From: Rheinheimera sp. | GTDB lineage: Bacteria; Pseudomonadota; Gammaproteobacteria; Enterobacterales; Alteromonadaceae | DNA length: 59,533 nt | Assembly: GCF_030824435.1 (NCBI RefSeq) | Contig: NZ_JAVBXS010000091.1 | Coordinates: 1 to 59,533, forward strand | Direction: 5' to 3' | Shown here: positions 1-9,200 of the stretch, piece after piece | Layout of the letters: each line of letters starts with the position of its first letter | Position numbering within the stretch: position 1 is the first letter of the stretch | Notes under the pieces: generated by a model | What the model was told of the DNA's origin: nothing | What the model saw: only the letters and a program-made list of their open reading frames with translations | Databases searched by the model: none | Translations under genes and position numbers: made by a program

Positions 1-11
1 CGACGGCAGCA

Positions 12-29
12 AAACGACAGTTGTCGTTT
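12..29. promoter_or_regulatory. operator-like inverted repeat
   Basis: Two perfect 8-base arms (AAACGACA and TGTCGTTT) are separated by 2 bases. The shape fits a dimeric regulator operator. The gene it would serve lies outside the window to the left, so its role is unknown. The rest of 1-213 is AT-rich and holds no convincing gene. Confidence 0.3.
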
Positions 30-213
30 AAAGTGATTACTCCAATTATTTTTCTATTACCATGATTTTTTTAACATTTAACCAGCAAGATTTTATTTAA
101 GCTGGGCAATTGTGACCATAGCGAACACTGTCATTGCTGCATCTATGGCTGATTCATGTTGATTGCCGGTAAACAGCAGCAAAGCCGGTGCTGCTTTTTG
201 CTGCAGAAAAAGC

Positions 214-234
214 AAAACCGGCTAAGCCGGTTTT
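214..234 (-). terminator. terminator downstream of cpxP
   Basis: A 9-bp perfect stem (AAAACCGGC / GCCGGTTTT) with a TAA loop lies about 85 bases past the stop of the cpxP-like gene. Its A- and T-flanks would let it act on both strands. A second imperfect hairpin (GCTTTTT / AAAAAGC) lies next to it at about 193-213. Confidence 0.6.
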
Positions 235-319
235 GTGCTGACAAGGTGTCTGAAGTGCGACCAGATAAACCTGGCGTGCTGCCAACTGACTTTGGCCGGC
301 CCCAAGCCGGGTTTTGCCA

Positions 320-790
320 TTATTCGCTACCAGACTCAGCTTTTTTCTCGGTCATATGTTCCTGCATACGCTGACGCATTTTAGCTTTACGTTCATCCAG
401 TTTGGCTTTTTGCTCTGGTGTTAATACAGCACGTAACTGGTGCTGTAACTTCAGCTTCGCCACTTCCTGTTCCAGCTTTTTCGCTTGTTGTTTTTCCAGA
501 ATCACCCTGACGCCGGCTTCATCAAAAGTGTCGCTGTTTAAGGCCGCCTGCAATTCTTCATGCATGGCAAAACGTTCGGTTTTATTAATCATTTGCTCAC
601 GATGGGCTTTTAATAAAGTTTCCACCTGCACTTTTTGTGCATCGGTTAAATCCAGCCCTTTAAACATTTTACCATCGGCAAACAGATGCCCGCCGTGGCC
701 ACGCTGATGATCACCAGCCACAACAGCAGTACTGACACCGGTCAACAACACTGATGATAAAACTAAGGCTAACAGATTGAATTTTTTCAT
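320..790 (-). CDS. cpxP: CpxP/Spy-family periplasmic envelope-stress protein
   Basis: The 156-residue product starts with a signal peptide (MKKFNLLALVLSSVLLTGV, probable cleavage after VVA). A helical domain follows with the two LTxxQ-type motifs of the CpxP/Spy family, seen as LTDAQ and LTPEQ. Family members act in the periplasm as chaperone-like proteins, and CpxP restrains the CpxA sensor. The start at 790 was chosen over an upstream one because a GGAG ribosome site precedes it and a signal peptide begins there. It is divergent from cpxR across a CpxR box, which supports CpxP rather than a generic Spy protein. The C-terminus is strongly charged (Lys/Glu). Confidence 0.85.
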   Translation of the reverse strand: MKKFNLLALVLSSVLLTGVSTAVVAGDHQRGHGGHLFADGKMFKGLDLTDAQKVQVETLLKAHREQMINKTERFAMHEELQAALNSDTFDEAGVRVILEKQQAKKLEQEVAKLKLQHQLRAVLTPEQKAKLDERKAKMRQRMQEHMTEKKAESGSE

Positions 791-892
791 TTTACACTCC
801 ACTTGTCTGGTTTGGTTGCGCTGTGTTCCTGCTGGACTAAACAGCGATGAAACAAGCATACTCTGTGTAATGCAAAGCAACGCCAAGCATGG

Positions 893-908
893 GTAAAGGT
901 TGTGTAAA
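893..908 (+). promoter_or_regulatory. CpxR box between cpxP and cpxR
   Basis: Two exact GTAAA half-sites are separated by 6 bases, giving an 11-base repeat period. This is the known CpxR recognition pattern (GTAAA, 4-8 bases, GTAAA). It lies in the divergent promoter region of cpxP and cpxRA, where autoregulation is expected. Confidence 0.7.
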
Positions 909-969
909 GAGCATTGTCGCTTTGTGTCAGGCCTTTAAACTGCCAGTGAAGTGGTACTGAGGATGCGCA

Positions 970-1668
970 ATGAACCAAAAAATCCTGCTTATTGATGATG
1001 ACCATGAGCTCAGTCAGCTGGTCACTGATTATCTGACGCTGGACGGTTTTAGCCTCGACAGAGCTGCCGACGGCGTTTCTGGTTTGCAACTGGCACAAAG
1101 CGGCCAGTATCAGCTGATTTTGCTTGATGTGATGCTGCCAGGGCTCGATGGTTTGTCGTTACTCAGACAGTTGCGCCAGTCAAGCTATTGCCCTGTGCTG
1201 ATGCTGACCGCCCGCGGTGATGATATAGATCGTATTGTCGGGTTGGAGCTTGGAGCCGACGATTATCTGGCCAAACCTTTTAACCCAAGGGAATTAAGCG
1301 CCAGAGTCCGGGCCATTCTGCGCCGGGTAGAACTGGCACAACAGCCCCCCGCCCTTCATGTCACTAACCTGCTGGAACTGAACAATGTGCAGCTGAACCG
1401 GCAAAACCGTCAGGTGCATTGTGCCGGAATCACTATACTGCTGACCGCCACCGAATTTCAGCTGCTGGATCACCTGATGACAAACGCCGGCAAAGTGATT
1501 ACCAAAGAAGACTTAAGTAAAGAAGTACTGGGCCGGCCTTTGCAACAATATGACCGCAGCCTGGATATGCATGTCAGCAATATCCGCAAAAAACTCGCAG
1601 TGGCCGATAACACAGAAAAAATTCAGACCCTGCGCGGTAGTGGTTATTTATTTCTGGAGCAATCATGA
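970..1668 (+). CDS. cpxR: OmpR-family response regulator CpxR
   Basis: The 232-residue protein has an N-terminal receiver domain: acidic pocket IDDDHE, phospho-acceptor Asp53 in LLDVMLPGLDG, and Lys in LAKPF. A C-terminal winged-helix DNA-binding domain ends in RGSGYLF. The length matches E. coli CpxR. It is the cytoplasmic transcription factor of the envelope-stress system. It overlaps cpxA by 4 bases (ATGA), indicating translational coupling. The flanking cpxP-like gene and CpxR box support the name. Confidence 0.9.
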   Translation: MNQKILLIDDDHELSQLVTDYLTLDGFSLDRAADGVSGLQLAQSGQYQLILLDVMLPGLDGLSLLRQLRQSSYCPVLMLTARGDDIDRIVGLELGADDYLAKPFNPRELSARVRAILRRVELAQQPPALHVTNLLELNNVQLNRQNRQVHCAGITILLTATEFQLLDHLMTNAGKVITKEDLSKEVLGRPLQQYDRSLDMHVSNIRKKLAVADNTEKIQTLRGSGYLFLEQS

Positions 1669-3035
1669 CGCTGATGTCACTCAATCCAATGCGTTATCTG
1701 GCAGTCCGCATTTTTGCCTGGTTCTGGCTGGTCGTGTTGCTGACGATGGGCGCGGCCTGGCTGCTGGCCCGCGGCCTGAGTGACAATACAGAAATACGAC
1801 GCCTGCCGCATGACGCCGCTCATCAGCTGGAACCTTTGTTTAAATCCTTACAAAGGGCCGATTCCATTGAAGACTTATCCAGACGTATCAACCGCAGGGA
1901 TCGTAATCGCTGGCTAGTGGTAGACCCGCAAACCAATCAGGTGCTGAACAGCGAAATTCTGCCGCGCAATTTTGATCAGCATTGGCTGACAGAACTATCA
2001 CAACTGGATAAACCAAGATTGTTATTACACCGCAATACACTGCTGGCCGGGCCATTTTTAGTCAATTTTAAAGGCACGCCGCTGGCGTTGTATCAACAAA
2101 GAGCCAGACCACAAAGCCCCGGCCTGGATTTAATGGCATTACCACAATATCTGTTGCCGCTGCTGCTGTTATTGGTGTCGGCACTGGCCAGTATTGTGCT
2201 GGCACTCAGCATTACCAAACCACTGCGCTTGCTGAAGCAAAAAAACCTCGATTTTGCCGCCGGCGATTTACAGGCCCGCGTTAAAGCACCGGCGCGCCGT
2301 GCTGATGAAATTGGCGAGCTTAGCCGGGGTTTTAACCTGATGGCCAGCAAAATCAGTGACTTATTACAGAACCAACAAAGGCTGTTACGTGACGTTTCAC
2401 ACGAACTGCGTTCACCTTTAACCCGTGCCCAATTGGCTATTGCACTGGAACAACGCCAGGGCGGCGGCCAACAATTGCCAAGGTTACAACAGGAGCTGGA
2501 ACGTATTGATGAGCTGCTGGACGAGCTGTTAACCTTTAGCCGGCTGGACGCAGGCCAGTACCAACTGCAGTGGCAGGAACTGGATTTAGTGGAATTGATT
2601 GAAGAAATATTTGAAGTAAATCAGTTAGATGCAGAACAAAAACAACTAAAGCTGACTTTGCATGCGCCACCACGCTGTCTGTTGCAATGTGACAGCAGAC
2701 TGATAGGCCGTGCTATTGAAAATGTGTTACGTAACGCCATTAAATACAGCCCGAATGGCGCTGCTATTATGTTCAGCTTGCAACAGGACGCAGAACAGGC
2801 CAGGTTACAGATCTGTGACCAGGGGCCCGGCATTCCGCCAGACTGTCTGGAGCAGATTTTTGCACCTTTTTACCGGGTGTCTGACAGCCGCAACAGCGCC
2901 ACCGGCGGCACAGGTCTTGGGTTGGCAATTGCCGCTCAGGCTGCGCGCCAGCATGGTGGTTTTATCAGCGCCAGTCTGCCTGCTGCGGGTGGGCTCTGCA
3001 TCGAATTGACCTTGAACAACAGGAGTATTTCTTGA
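1665..3035 (+). CDS. cpxA: sensor histidine kinase CpxA
   Basis: The 456-residue inner-membrane kinase has a first membrane segment at about residues 14-34, a periplasmic sensor of about 125 residues, and a second membrane segment at about 160-185. A HAMP linker follows, then the H-box SHELRSPLTR with phospho-acceptor His246. The ATPase domain shows the N box (ENVLRNAIKYSP), G1 (DQGPGIPP), F box (FAPFYRV) and G2 (GTGLGLAIA). It would phosphorylate or dephosphorylate CpxR in response to envelope misfolding. The alternative start at 1674 also has an acceptable context. Confidence 0.9.
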   Translation: MTLMSLNPMRYLAVRIFAWFWLVVLLTMGAAWLLARGLSDNTEIRRLPHDAAHQLEPLFKSLQRADSIEDLSRRINRRDRNRWLVVDPQTNQVLNSEILPRNFDQHWLTELSQLDKPRLLLHRNTLLAGPFLVNFKGTPLALYQQRARPQSPGLDLMALPQYLLPLLLLLVSALASIVLALSITKPLRLLKQKNLDFAAGDLQARVKAPARRADEIGELSRGFNLMASKISDLLQNQQRLLRDVSHELRSPLTRAQLAIALEQRQGGGQQLPRLQQELERIDELLDELLTFSRLDAGQYQLQWQELDLVELIEEIFEVNQLDAEQKQLKLTLHAPPRCLLQCDSRLIGRAIENVLRNAIKYSPNGAAIMFSLQQDAEQARLQICDQGPGIPPDCLEQIFAPFYRVSDSRNSATGGTGLGLAIAAQAARQHGGFISASLPAAGGLCIELTLNNRSIS

Positions 3036-4075
3036 GTTTATTCCCGGCACTGAAAGCCACGTTTTATCAGACTGATTTCAGTTCAGGTCAGGCAGATACG
3101 GCATTCAAGCTATTATGGCAACAAGGGCAACATCAGCAGTTTGTCGGCACAGCCGGCTGCCGGTTGCATTACAGCTGCTGGCAACCTGAACTTGCCAGGG
3201 CAGCTTTATTGCTGGTGCCCGGCCGTATTGAAGCAGGCCACAAATATGCAGAATTTATTGCCGATGCACTGAGCTGCGGTTATCAGGTTTTTGTGTTGGA
3301 TCACAGAGGTCAGGGTGCTTCACAACGATTATTGCCCGACGGTCAGCTGGGTTATGTCGACAACTTTGACGACTATGCCAGCGACTTAAAATTGTTTGTT
3401 GATACCATCATACAACCTGCCTGCTCGTTGCCACTTTTGGCTGTTGCCCATTCGATGGGCGGCGCCATTTTAGCCCGTTATCTGCAACAACAGAGCGTAA
3501 CAGCGGTTAAAGCTGCAGTGTTCAGCTCCCCCATGTGGGGCATCAATACCAGCCCACTGCCAGCGGCAATAGCCCCCTTAGTGGTCAAAATGATGTGCGC
3601 TGTGAACGGTACATTAAGCAATAAGCCCTGGTATTTGCCGGGTCAGGGGCCTTATCAGAACCGGCCTTTTTTAAACAATGATTTAAGTCATTGTGCTGAG
3701 CGTTACCAATGGTTTAGGGAGCTGTATCAGCAATATCCGCTTTACCAGCTTGGCGGCGTCAGTTGGCACTGGCTGGCCGAAGCATTACAGGCTTGCACTC
3801 AGCTCAAACAACGGCGGGCACCGCAGATCCCTTGTTTTTTATTAAGGGGTGCAGAAGACACTGTGATTGATAACAGGCAACAACTGCTGCTGTGGCAACA
3901 ATGGCAACAACAACAGCCGTTATTACCTGCAGTTACTATTGCTGGCGCCCGTCATGAACTCTTAACTGAAACTGACGAGATCCGCGCTTTGTGGTTTACA
4001 GCTGTGAATCAGTTTTTGCTGCAGGTCGCGGATATTCCGGCACAGGCACCACAGAAACAGGATCAGCATGAATAA
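3032..4075 (+). CDS. pldB: alpha/beta hydrolase, lysophospholipase L2 (PldB)-like
   Basis: This is a 347-residue serine hydrolase with nucleophile elbow AHSMGG, an HG-type strand before it (VFVLDHRGQGAS), a late Asp (GAEDTVID) and a catalytic His (GARHELLTE). PldB-type enzymes cleave lysophospholipids or monoacylglycerols at the inner membrane. The start is a TTG overlapping the cpxA stop (TTGA), preceded by CAGGAG, so it probably belongs to the cpxRA transcript and would be co-induced by envelope stress. Its last 80 bases overlap the 3' end of fieF on the other strand. The family is certain; the exact substrate is inferred. Confidence 0.75.
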   Translation: MSLFPALKATFYQTDFSSGQADTAFKLLWQQGQHQQFVGTAGCRLHYSCWQPELARAALLLVPGRIEAGHKYAEFIADALSCGYQVFVLDHRGQGASQRLLPDGQLGYVDNFDDYASDLKLFVDTIIQPACSLPLLAVAHSMGGAILARYLQQQSVTAVKAAVFSSPMWGINTSPLPAAIAPLVVKMMCAVNGTLSNKPWYLPGQGPYQNRPFLNNDLSHCAERYQWFRELYQQYPLYQLGGVSWHWLAEALQACTQLKQRRAPQIPCFLLRGAEDTVIDNRQQLLLWQQWQQQQPLLPAVTIAGARHELLTETDEIRALWFTAVNQFLLQVADIPAQAPQKQDQHE

Positions 4076-4919
4076 TGACTTCGGCATCACGGAACAAAGC
4101 CGCCACTTTGTGCTCTGCATTGTCGACAATATCGTGTGCGTGCAACAACGACAGTTGATCAGACAACAATAACCGCAACTGCACAAATACCTTCACACCG
4201 GCCTGACGGGTTTTCAGTTGGTCCACCCCAAACACTTCCGGTAACTGATGCAGCACAACCACAATTTGTGCACGCTCTTTTTCTGACAACTCTTCATCCA
4301 GCAAATGCCGTAAACTCTCTTGCGCCAATTGCCAGGCCGTCCACAGCAGATATAACGCAATCAGCGCAGCCATCACGGCATCAGCCCACAGCACACTGTT
4401 ACTGACCAGCCACAATGCAGCAATGACCGACAGATTCATCAGCACATCACCACTGTAATGTGCAGAGTCAGCTTTGACGGCCAGGGAGGCCGTTTTTTTG
4501 ATGATCCAGCGTTGCACCAGCACCAACGTCAAAGTTAAACCGGTACAAATAAGTGTCAGTACTATACCGCTATTAAGCGCGCCCACAGGTTCAGGGCTGA
4601 AATAACGGCTCACGCCCTGATACAACAACAACACAGCAGCACCTGTTAAAAACGCCGCCTGAAATAACGCCATAATGGCTTCTGCTTTGCCATGGCCAAA
4701 ACGGTGTTCTTCATCAGCGGGTTTAAGTGCATAACGCAAGGCGATAAAATTCAGGGTGGACACCAGCACGTCCAGCAACGCATCCATAAAAGATGCCAGC
4801 GCTGAAGCTGCATTGGTCATAATGGCCGCTGTCAGTTTTAAAGCGACAATGGCAAGGGCAGTCAAAAGCGTCAGATAACCTGAACGCCTGACCCACAACT
4901 GATAATCGGCTTTGCTCAT
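3996..4919 (-). CDS. fieF: cation-efflux protein FieF (CDF family)
   Basis: The 307-residue cation diffusion facilitator exports Fe(II)/Zn(II) by proton exchange. The metal-site signatures are DALLDV in transmembrane helix 2, the FGHGKAE loop, and HYSGDV (HxxxD) in helix 5, followed by a cytoplasmic C-terminal domain with HxxxxI and IIHADP motifs. The start at 4919 follows GGGAG; an ATG directly before it (4922) and a longer upstream extension are less likely. In E. coli fieF also neighbours the cpx genes. It ends inside the pldB coding region, a tail-to-tail antisense overlap of 80 bases. trmL lies 19 bases upstream and is probably cotranscribed. Confidence 0.88.
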   Translation of the reverse strand: MSKADYQLWVRRSGYLTLLTALAIVALKLTAAIMTNAASALASFMDALLDVLVSTLNFIALRYALKPADEEHRFGHGKAEAIMALFQAAFLTGAAVLLLYQGVSRYFSPEPVGALNSGIVLTLICTGLTLTLVLVQRWIIKKTASLAVKADSAHYSGDVLMNLSVIAALWLVSNSVLWADAVMAALIALYLLWTAWQLAQESLRHLLDEELSEKERAQIVVVLHQLPEVFGVDQLKTRQAGVKVFVQLRLLLSDQLSLLHAHDIVDNAEHKVAALFRDAEVIIHADPVSVVPVPEYPRPAAKTDSQL

Positions 4920-4938
4920 CATCTCTCCCGCAACTTGA

Positions 4939-5403
4939 TTAAACCGCGCCGGCAAACCCCTGCTGGCGCCAGGCTTCATAACTGATAATGGCCACCGCAT
5001 TGGCCAGATTTAAACTGCGGGCATCGGCCATCATCGGGATCCGGATACGAAACTCAGGCGCAATAGCATTGCGCACTTCGTCCGGCAAACCGTGAGTTTC
5101 AGAGCCAAACAACAACACATCACCAGCCTGATATTGCACTTCGGTATGCGGTCTGCTGCCTTTGGTGGTGCAGGCAATAATTCGTCTGCCGCCCATCGCC
5201 TGTAAAAAATCGGCATAGTTGGCATGGCGGCTGACTCTGGTTAAATCATGATAATCCAAACCGGCCCGACGCAGCTTTTTTTCTTCAAAATCAAAACCTA
5301 AAGGCTCAATTAAATGCAAAGTACAACCATTGTTGGCCGCCAGCCGGATAATGTTGCCACAATTTGGCGCAATTTTAGGTTCAAACAAGGCGATGTGAAA
5401 CAT
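4939..5403 (-). CDS. trmL: tRNA (cytidine(34)-2'-O)-methyltransferase TrmL
   Basis: This 154-residue SPOUT-class methyltransferase is the usual TrmL (YibK) length. N-terminal [20 protein letters not shown] and the C-terminal trefoil-knot segments ([31 protein letters not shown]) bind S-adenosylmethionine. The enzyme methylates the 2'-O of the wobble nucleotide of leucine tRNAs. The gene is followed closely by fieF. The 193 bases upstream to the next gene hold short GCCAGC inverted repeats but no gene. Confidence 0.93.
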   Translation of the reverse strand: MFHIALFEPKIAPNCGNIIRLAANNGCTLHLIEPLGFDFEEKKLRRAGLDYHDLTRVSRHANYADFLQAMGGRRIIACTTKGSRPHTEVQYQAGDVLLFGSETHGLPDEVRNAIAPEFRIRIPMMADARSLNLANAVAIISYEAWRQQGFAGAV

Positions 5404-5596
5404 AAAGAAGATTTCCGCTGCTACAAATGTCGTTGCTAAAAAATAAAGCGTTCAGGCACGCCAGCTTAGAAGGCTGGCAGTATACCCAAATTTGCCAGCC
5501 TGTCACAAAACAGCACAATTATAAAAAGGTACTGTGCTGGTAATTTAGCTTAGTGTCACCAATAATTTCGGGACATATGTAAGCAGGGAAAGCGTT

Positions 5597-7387
5597 ATGT
5601 TGCACAGTAGCTACACGGAGTTTGCCAGCTCTTTTGTTTTGTCGGCACCAGGTATAGGTTTGGTACTGATCCTGGCACTGGTGCTGATCCAACGTTGGTC
5701 ACAACAAAGGTTAACGCCGGTACAAAAATTGTCGCTGGATAGTTTTTTCAGCAACTGTCCTTGTGCTGTCTGGCTGGCAGATGCGGATTTTAACTTACAA
5801 CAGGCCAATCCGGCCGCGGCCAAACTGCAATGGCAGGAAGGCAACAGACCCCAGTATTATCAAAGTAAATATTGTCAGCAGCCTGCCTGGCCGGACATTG
5901 CCGCCGAACTGCAGTATCAGCAGCACTGGCATGGTGTGGTCTGGCTTAATACCCAACCCGAACCCAGAGCCATGCAACTTTGGATCACCAGACTCGCTGA
6001 CAAAGACGCCCCCCGTTATCTGGTGGTGCAACATGACATCAGCGCCGAACAACAGCAACAAGCCCAGCTGCAACAACTCAGCACACACGACGCTTTAACA
6101 GGGCTGTCAAACCGCACTTTGTGGCTGGCACAGCTGGAACCTGTGTTAAAACAATGTCAGGCCAGTCAGCGCAATTGTGCTGTTGCTTTGCTGGAACTGA
6201 CTGAACTTAATCAGATCCGGCAGCAATTTGGTAATCAGCAGGCCTTGATCCTCGAATGTTGGGTTGCTGAACAATTACAACAACATCTGCCTCCTTCAGC
6301 AGTGCTTGGGCAATTTTCCGAACGTCGTTTTGCGTTAATCTTTAAACCTGAACATTGCCAGCAACAGGCAGAACAAGCACTGTGGCAACTGGCGCGGCAA
6401 TTACAAATAAGTTTACAGAACCCCTGCCCTTTAACCGACTTTGAAGTGTCAGTGCAGTGTTATATCGGACTGGCTGTTTATCCACAGGCCGGCACAGACA
6501 GCGAAACTTTGGTGCATCATGCCAGTTGGGCTTTGCAACAAGGGATTGAACAACAACAATGCATCACTTTCTGGCAACAACCCGGACTGGCGGCTCCGGC
6601 AGACTGGCAAACTGCCGATGAACTGGAACAGGCGCTGCGGCAATATCAGTTTGAACTTTGTTATTTGCCCAGTTACCAGCTGGAACAGCACATGTTGCAC
6701 GCTTTAACAGTGCAGCTGGCCTGGCATTCGCCAAAACGTGGTTTATTGTGGTTGCCGCAATTTGCCGCAGTGGCGGCGCAAAGCCATCAGTTACTGGCAA
6801 TAGAACGCTGGCAATTTCAGCAACTGTGCCAGCAACTCTGGCAATGGCGTCAACAAGGCACAACTGTGCCTGCAGTGCAGCTGGAGTTATCGGCGCTGCA
6901 ATTACAACAACCCGATCTGGTGGCTTATCTGTTGCACCATTTACAGGAATGGCAGCTGGATCCGGCTTTATTTTCGTTATTGATCGACGAAGCGCACTAC
7001 CTGGAGCAACCCGGTCTGGCACTCAAACAAATGGAAGCCCTGGCTAAAGCTGGTTTTTCGTTGTGGTGGCTGCATTTTGGCAGTGGTCAGACACCGCTGT
7101 TTTTAATGCAACAGCAATACTGGACAGGGGTGGTGCTCGCCGCCAGCGCAGTGGCTGAACTGGAAACTGATGATCAAAAACGACATTTATGCAGTTGCCT
7201 GATCCGTCTGGCAGCATCGCAGCAGCTGAAGGTGTCGGCGCAACAGATTGACAACGAGATGCAAGGCTATTTATTACATGTGATGGGTTGCCAGTTTGGC
7301 ACCGGAGATTTATTTGGTCAGGCGCAAAATGCCAGCCAAATCAGCAAAATTCTGCATATTGAACAGAACACACAAAAAACCGGCTAA
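5597..7387 (+). CDS. degenerate GGDEF-EAL protein, probably catalytically inactive
   Basis: The 596-residue protein has an N-terminal membrane segment (about residues 13-31), a PAS-like region, a GGDEF-fold domain beginning HDALTGLSNRTLW, and an EAL-fold domain. The diguanylate cyclase signature is replaced by FSERRF. In the EAL domain EALxR reads ALTVQLAW, the DDFGTG loop reads LHFGSG, and most metal ligands are absent. Neither cyclic-di-GMP synthesis nor hydrolysis is expected; such proteins usually act as binding or signalling scaffolds. Glutamine is very abundant. AGGGA precedes the ATG. Confidence 0.75.
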   Translation: MLHSSYTEFASSFVLSAPGIGLVLILALVLIQRWSQQRLTPVQKLSLDSFFSNCPCAVWLADADFNLQQANPAAAKLQWQEGNRPQYYQSKYCQQPAWPDIAAELQYQQHWHGVVWLNTQPEPRAMQLWITRLADKDAPRYLVVQHDISAEQQQQAQLQQLSTHDALTGLSNRTLWLAQLEPVLKQCQASQRNCAVALLELTELNQIRQQFGNQQALILECWVAEQLQQHLPPSAVLGQFSERRFALIFKPEHCQQQAEQALWQLARQLQISLQNPCPLTDFEVSVQCYIGLAVYPQAGTDSETLVHHASWALQQGIEQQQCITFWQQPGLAAPADWQTADELEQALRQYQFELCYLPSYQLEQHMLHALTVQLAWHSPKRGLLWLPQFAAVAAQSHQLLAIERWQFQQLCQQLWQWRQQGTTVPAVQLELSALQLQQPDLVAYLLHHLQEWQLDPALFSLLIDEAHYLEQPGLALKQMEALAKAGFSLWWLHFGSGQTPLFLMQQQYWTGVVLAASAVAELETDDQKRHLCSCLIRLAASQQLKVSAQQIDNEMQGYLLHVMGCQFGTGDLFGQAQNASQISKILHIEQNTQKTG

Positions 7388-7400
7388 CAGCCGGTTTTTT
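7374..7400. terminator. bidirectional terminator
   Basis: A perfect 12-bp stem (AAAAAACCGGCT / AGCCGGTTTTTT) with a 3-base loop. The stop codon of the upstream gene lies inside it, and the convergent gpsA stop is 2 bases beyond. It can terminate both transcripts. Confidence 0.85.
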
Positions 7401-7401
7401 G

Positions 7402-8400
7402 TTATTCATCGCGTTTTTCCCGACCAAGCAAATCAATCGCAGCTGCGCGGGCATCTTTGCCCTGATACAACACCTGATAAATTTGCTCCGTAATAGGCAT
7501 TTCAACACCCACACGGGTCGCCAGGTTAAAGACTTCTTTGGCATTGCGGTAACCTTCAACAACCTGTCCGATAGAAGCCATCGCTTCTTCAACACCGGCA
7601 CCTTGCCCGAGCAACAAACCAAAACGCCTGTTGCGCGATTGATTGTCAGTGCAAGTGAGCACTAAATCACCCAAACCGGCCATGCCCATAAAGGTTTCTT
7701 TTTGTGCACCTAAAGCGCAACCTAAACGGCACATTTCGGCCAAACCACGGGTAATGAGTGCGGTGCGGGCATTGGCACCAAAACCAATGCCATCGGCCAT
7801 GCCGGCGCCTATAGCAATGACGTTTTTCACAGCGCCACCCAATTGCACCCCAATAAAGTCGGGATTGGTATAAACCCGGAAAGTACGGCCACAATGCAAT
7901 AAATCAGAAAGCACAGTAATAAATTCAGGATCGGTGGACGACAGAGAAATTGCTGTAGGTAAACCCTGCGCCAGCTCTTTGGCAAAAGTAGGGCCTGACA
8001 ACACGGCTAAAGACACATCGTCCCCGAGAATGTCGCGGGCAACATCCTGTAATAAACGACCGGTATCCGGCTCTAAACCTTTGGTGGCCCAGGCCACCCG
8101 GGCATGCGGCAACAAATAAGGTTTAATTTGCCTTAAGGTGTCGGCAAAAGCATGGCTTGGCACCACCACCAACACATTCTGACTGGCCGAAACGGCCGAA
8201 GCCAAATCGGATGTCACCGCCAAAGTATCCGGCAATTTAATATCCGGCAGATACTTGTGGTTGATCCGATCTTGTTGCATCGCAGCAATATCTTGTTGGC
8301 TGCGGCCCCACAACAGGGTCTGATGACCATTGCGCGCCAGACAAATGGCGAGCGCTGTGCCGTATGAACCGGCGCCTAGAACTGTGATAGCCGCAGACAT
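7402..8400 (-). CDS. gpsA: glycerol-3-phosphate dehydrogenase [NAD(P)+]
   Basis: The 332-residue cytoplasmic enzyme reduces dihydroxyacetone phosphate to sn-glycerol-3-phosphate for phospholipid synthesis. The N-terminal Rossmann motif is [10 protein letters not shown]. Also visible are [17 protein letters not shown], and the conserved [24 protein letters not shown] segment with the catalytic Lys. The length is normal. It is the last gene of yibN-grxC-secB-gpsA; the small gaps suggest one operon. Confidence 0.95.
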   Translation of the reverse strand: MSAAITVLGAGSYGTALAICLARNGHQTLLWGRSQQDIAAMQQDRINHKYLPDIKLPDTLAVTSDLASAVSASQNVLVVVPSHAFADTLRQIKPYLLPHARVAWATKGLEPDTGRLLQDVARDILGDDVSLAVLSGPTFAKELAQGLPTAISLSSTDPEFITVLSDLLHCGRTFRVYTNPDFIGVQLGGAVKNVIAIGAGMADGIGFGANARTALITRGLAEMCRLGCALGAQKETFMGMAGLGDLVLTCTDNQSRNRRFGLLLGQGAGVEEAMASIGQVVEGYRNAKEVFNLATRVGVEMPITEQIYQVLYQGKDARAAAIDLLGREKRDE

Positions 8401-8412
8401 AAAAAGGCAGTA

Positions 8413-8895
8413 TTAGTTTGGCAGCTGAGCTTGCGCTTCAGCCTGGCGCTGTTGCATATATTGCGCAAACAGAGCGTCAAAGTTGACCGGAGCCAGGTTC
8501 AGTTGTGGGAAAGTACCACGGTTGACCAGACTTGATACCGCTTCACGGGCATAAGGGAACAGGATATTCGGGCAGAAGGCTGCCAGCATATGCGCCATTT
8601 GTGCATCAGTTAATGCAGGCACTGAAAAAATACCGGCTTGTTGCACTTCACACAAAAAGGCAGTTTCCTGGCCGATAGTGGCAGTCACAGTCAGCGACAA
8701 CACCACTTCAAAAGTGTTGTCATCCAGTTTCTCACTGCGGGTGTCCAAATCTAATTTTACTTCAGGCGTCCATTCTTTACGGAAAATAGCCGGAGAGTTT
8801 GGTGCTTCAAAAGAAACGTCTTTGATATAAATGCGTTGAATTGCAAATTGAGCCTGCTGCGCATCTGCAGCTAAAGTGTTTTGTTCGTCGGCCAT
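8413..8895 (-). CDS. secB: protein-export chaperone SecB
   Basis: The 160-residue cytoplasmic chaperone keeps preproteins unfolded and hands them to SecA. Family segments [17 protein letters not shown] and [26 protein letters not shown] are clear. The start follows AGGACAC. It sits between grxC and gpsA, the standard gammaproteobacterial arrangement, with a 12-base gap to gpsA. Confidence 0.96.
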   Translation of the reverse strand: MADEQNTLAADAQQAQFAIQRIYIKDVSFEAPNSPAIFRKEWTPEVKLDLDTRSEKLDDNTFEVVLSLTVTATIGQETAFLCEVQQAGIFSVPALTDAQMAHMLAAFCPNILFPYAREAVSSLVNRGTFPQLNLAPVNFDALFAQYMQQRQAEAQAQLPN

Positions 8896-8922
8896 GATGT
8901 GTCCTAGCTGAATTGAATGTTG

Positions 8923-9186
8923 TTATTTAAAAAGCAGAGTGTCCAGTTTTCCCTGCGCTTCAAGCGCGTGGAGATCGTCACAGCCACCTATATGTTGTTC
9001 ATCAATAAAAATCTGCGGCACTGTGCTGCGCCCACCTGCTTTATTGATCATGTCCGGGCGAAGTTCAGGTTGTTCATCAATTTTGAACTCCTGGAACTGC
9101 ACAGCTTTAGCGGTTAATAGTGCTTTTGCGCGAACACAATACGGGCAATAAGCTTTAGTGTAAATAGTGACGCTGGCCTGAGTCAT
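8923..9186 (-). CDS. grxC: glutaredoxin 3
   Basis: The 87-residue thioredoxin-fold protein has the dithiol active site CPYC near residue 12, the cis-Pro segment TVPQIFID, and the GGCDD glutathione-binding motif. It reduces protein disulfides and glutathione adducts in the cytoplasm. It is preceded by yibN and followed by secB on the same strand. Confidence 0.94.
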   Translation of the reverse strand: MTQASVTIYTKAYCPYCVRAKALLTAKAVQFQEFKIDEQPELRPDMINKAGGRSTVPQIFIDEQHIGGCDDLHALEAQGKLDTLLFK

Positions 9187-9200
9187 AACTGCAAATCCTG

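Noticed and set aside
156-374. 72-residue plus-strand protein before cpxP
   Set aside because: It spans the cpxP terminator and the antisense of the cpxP end; no ribosome site.
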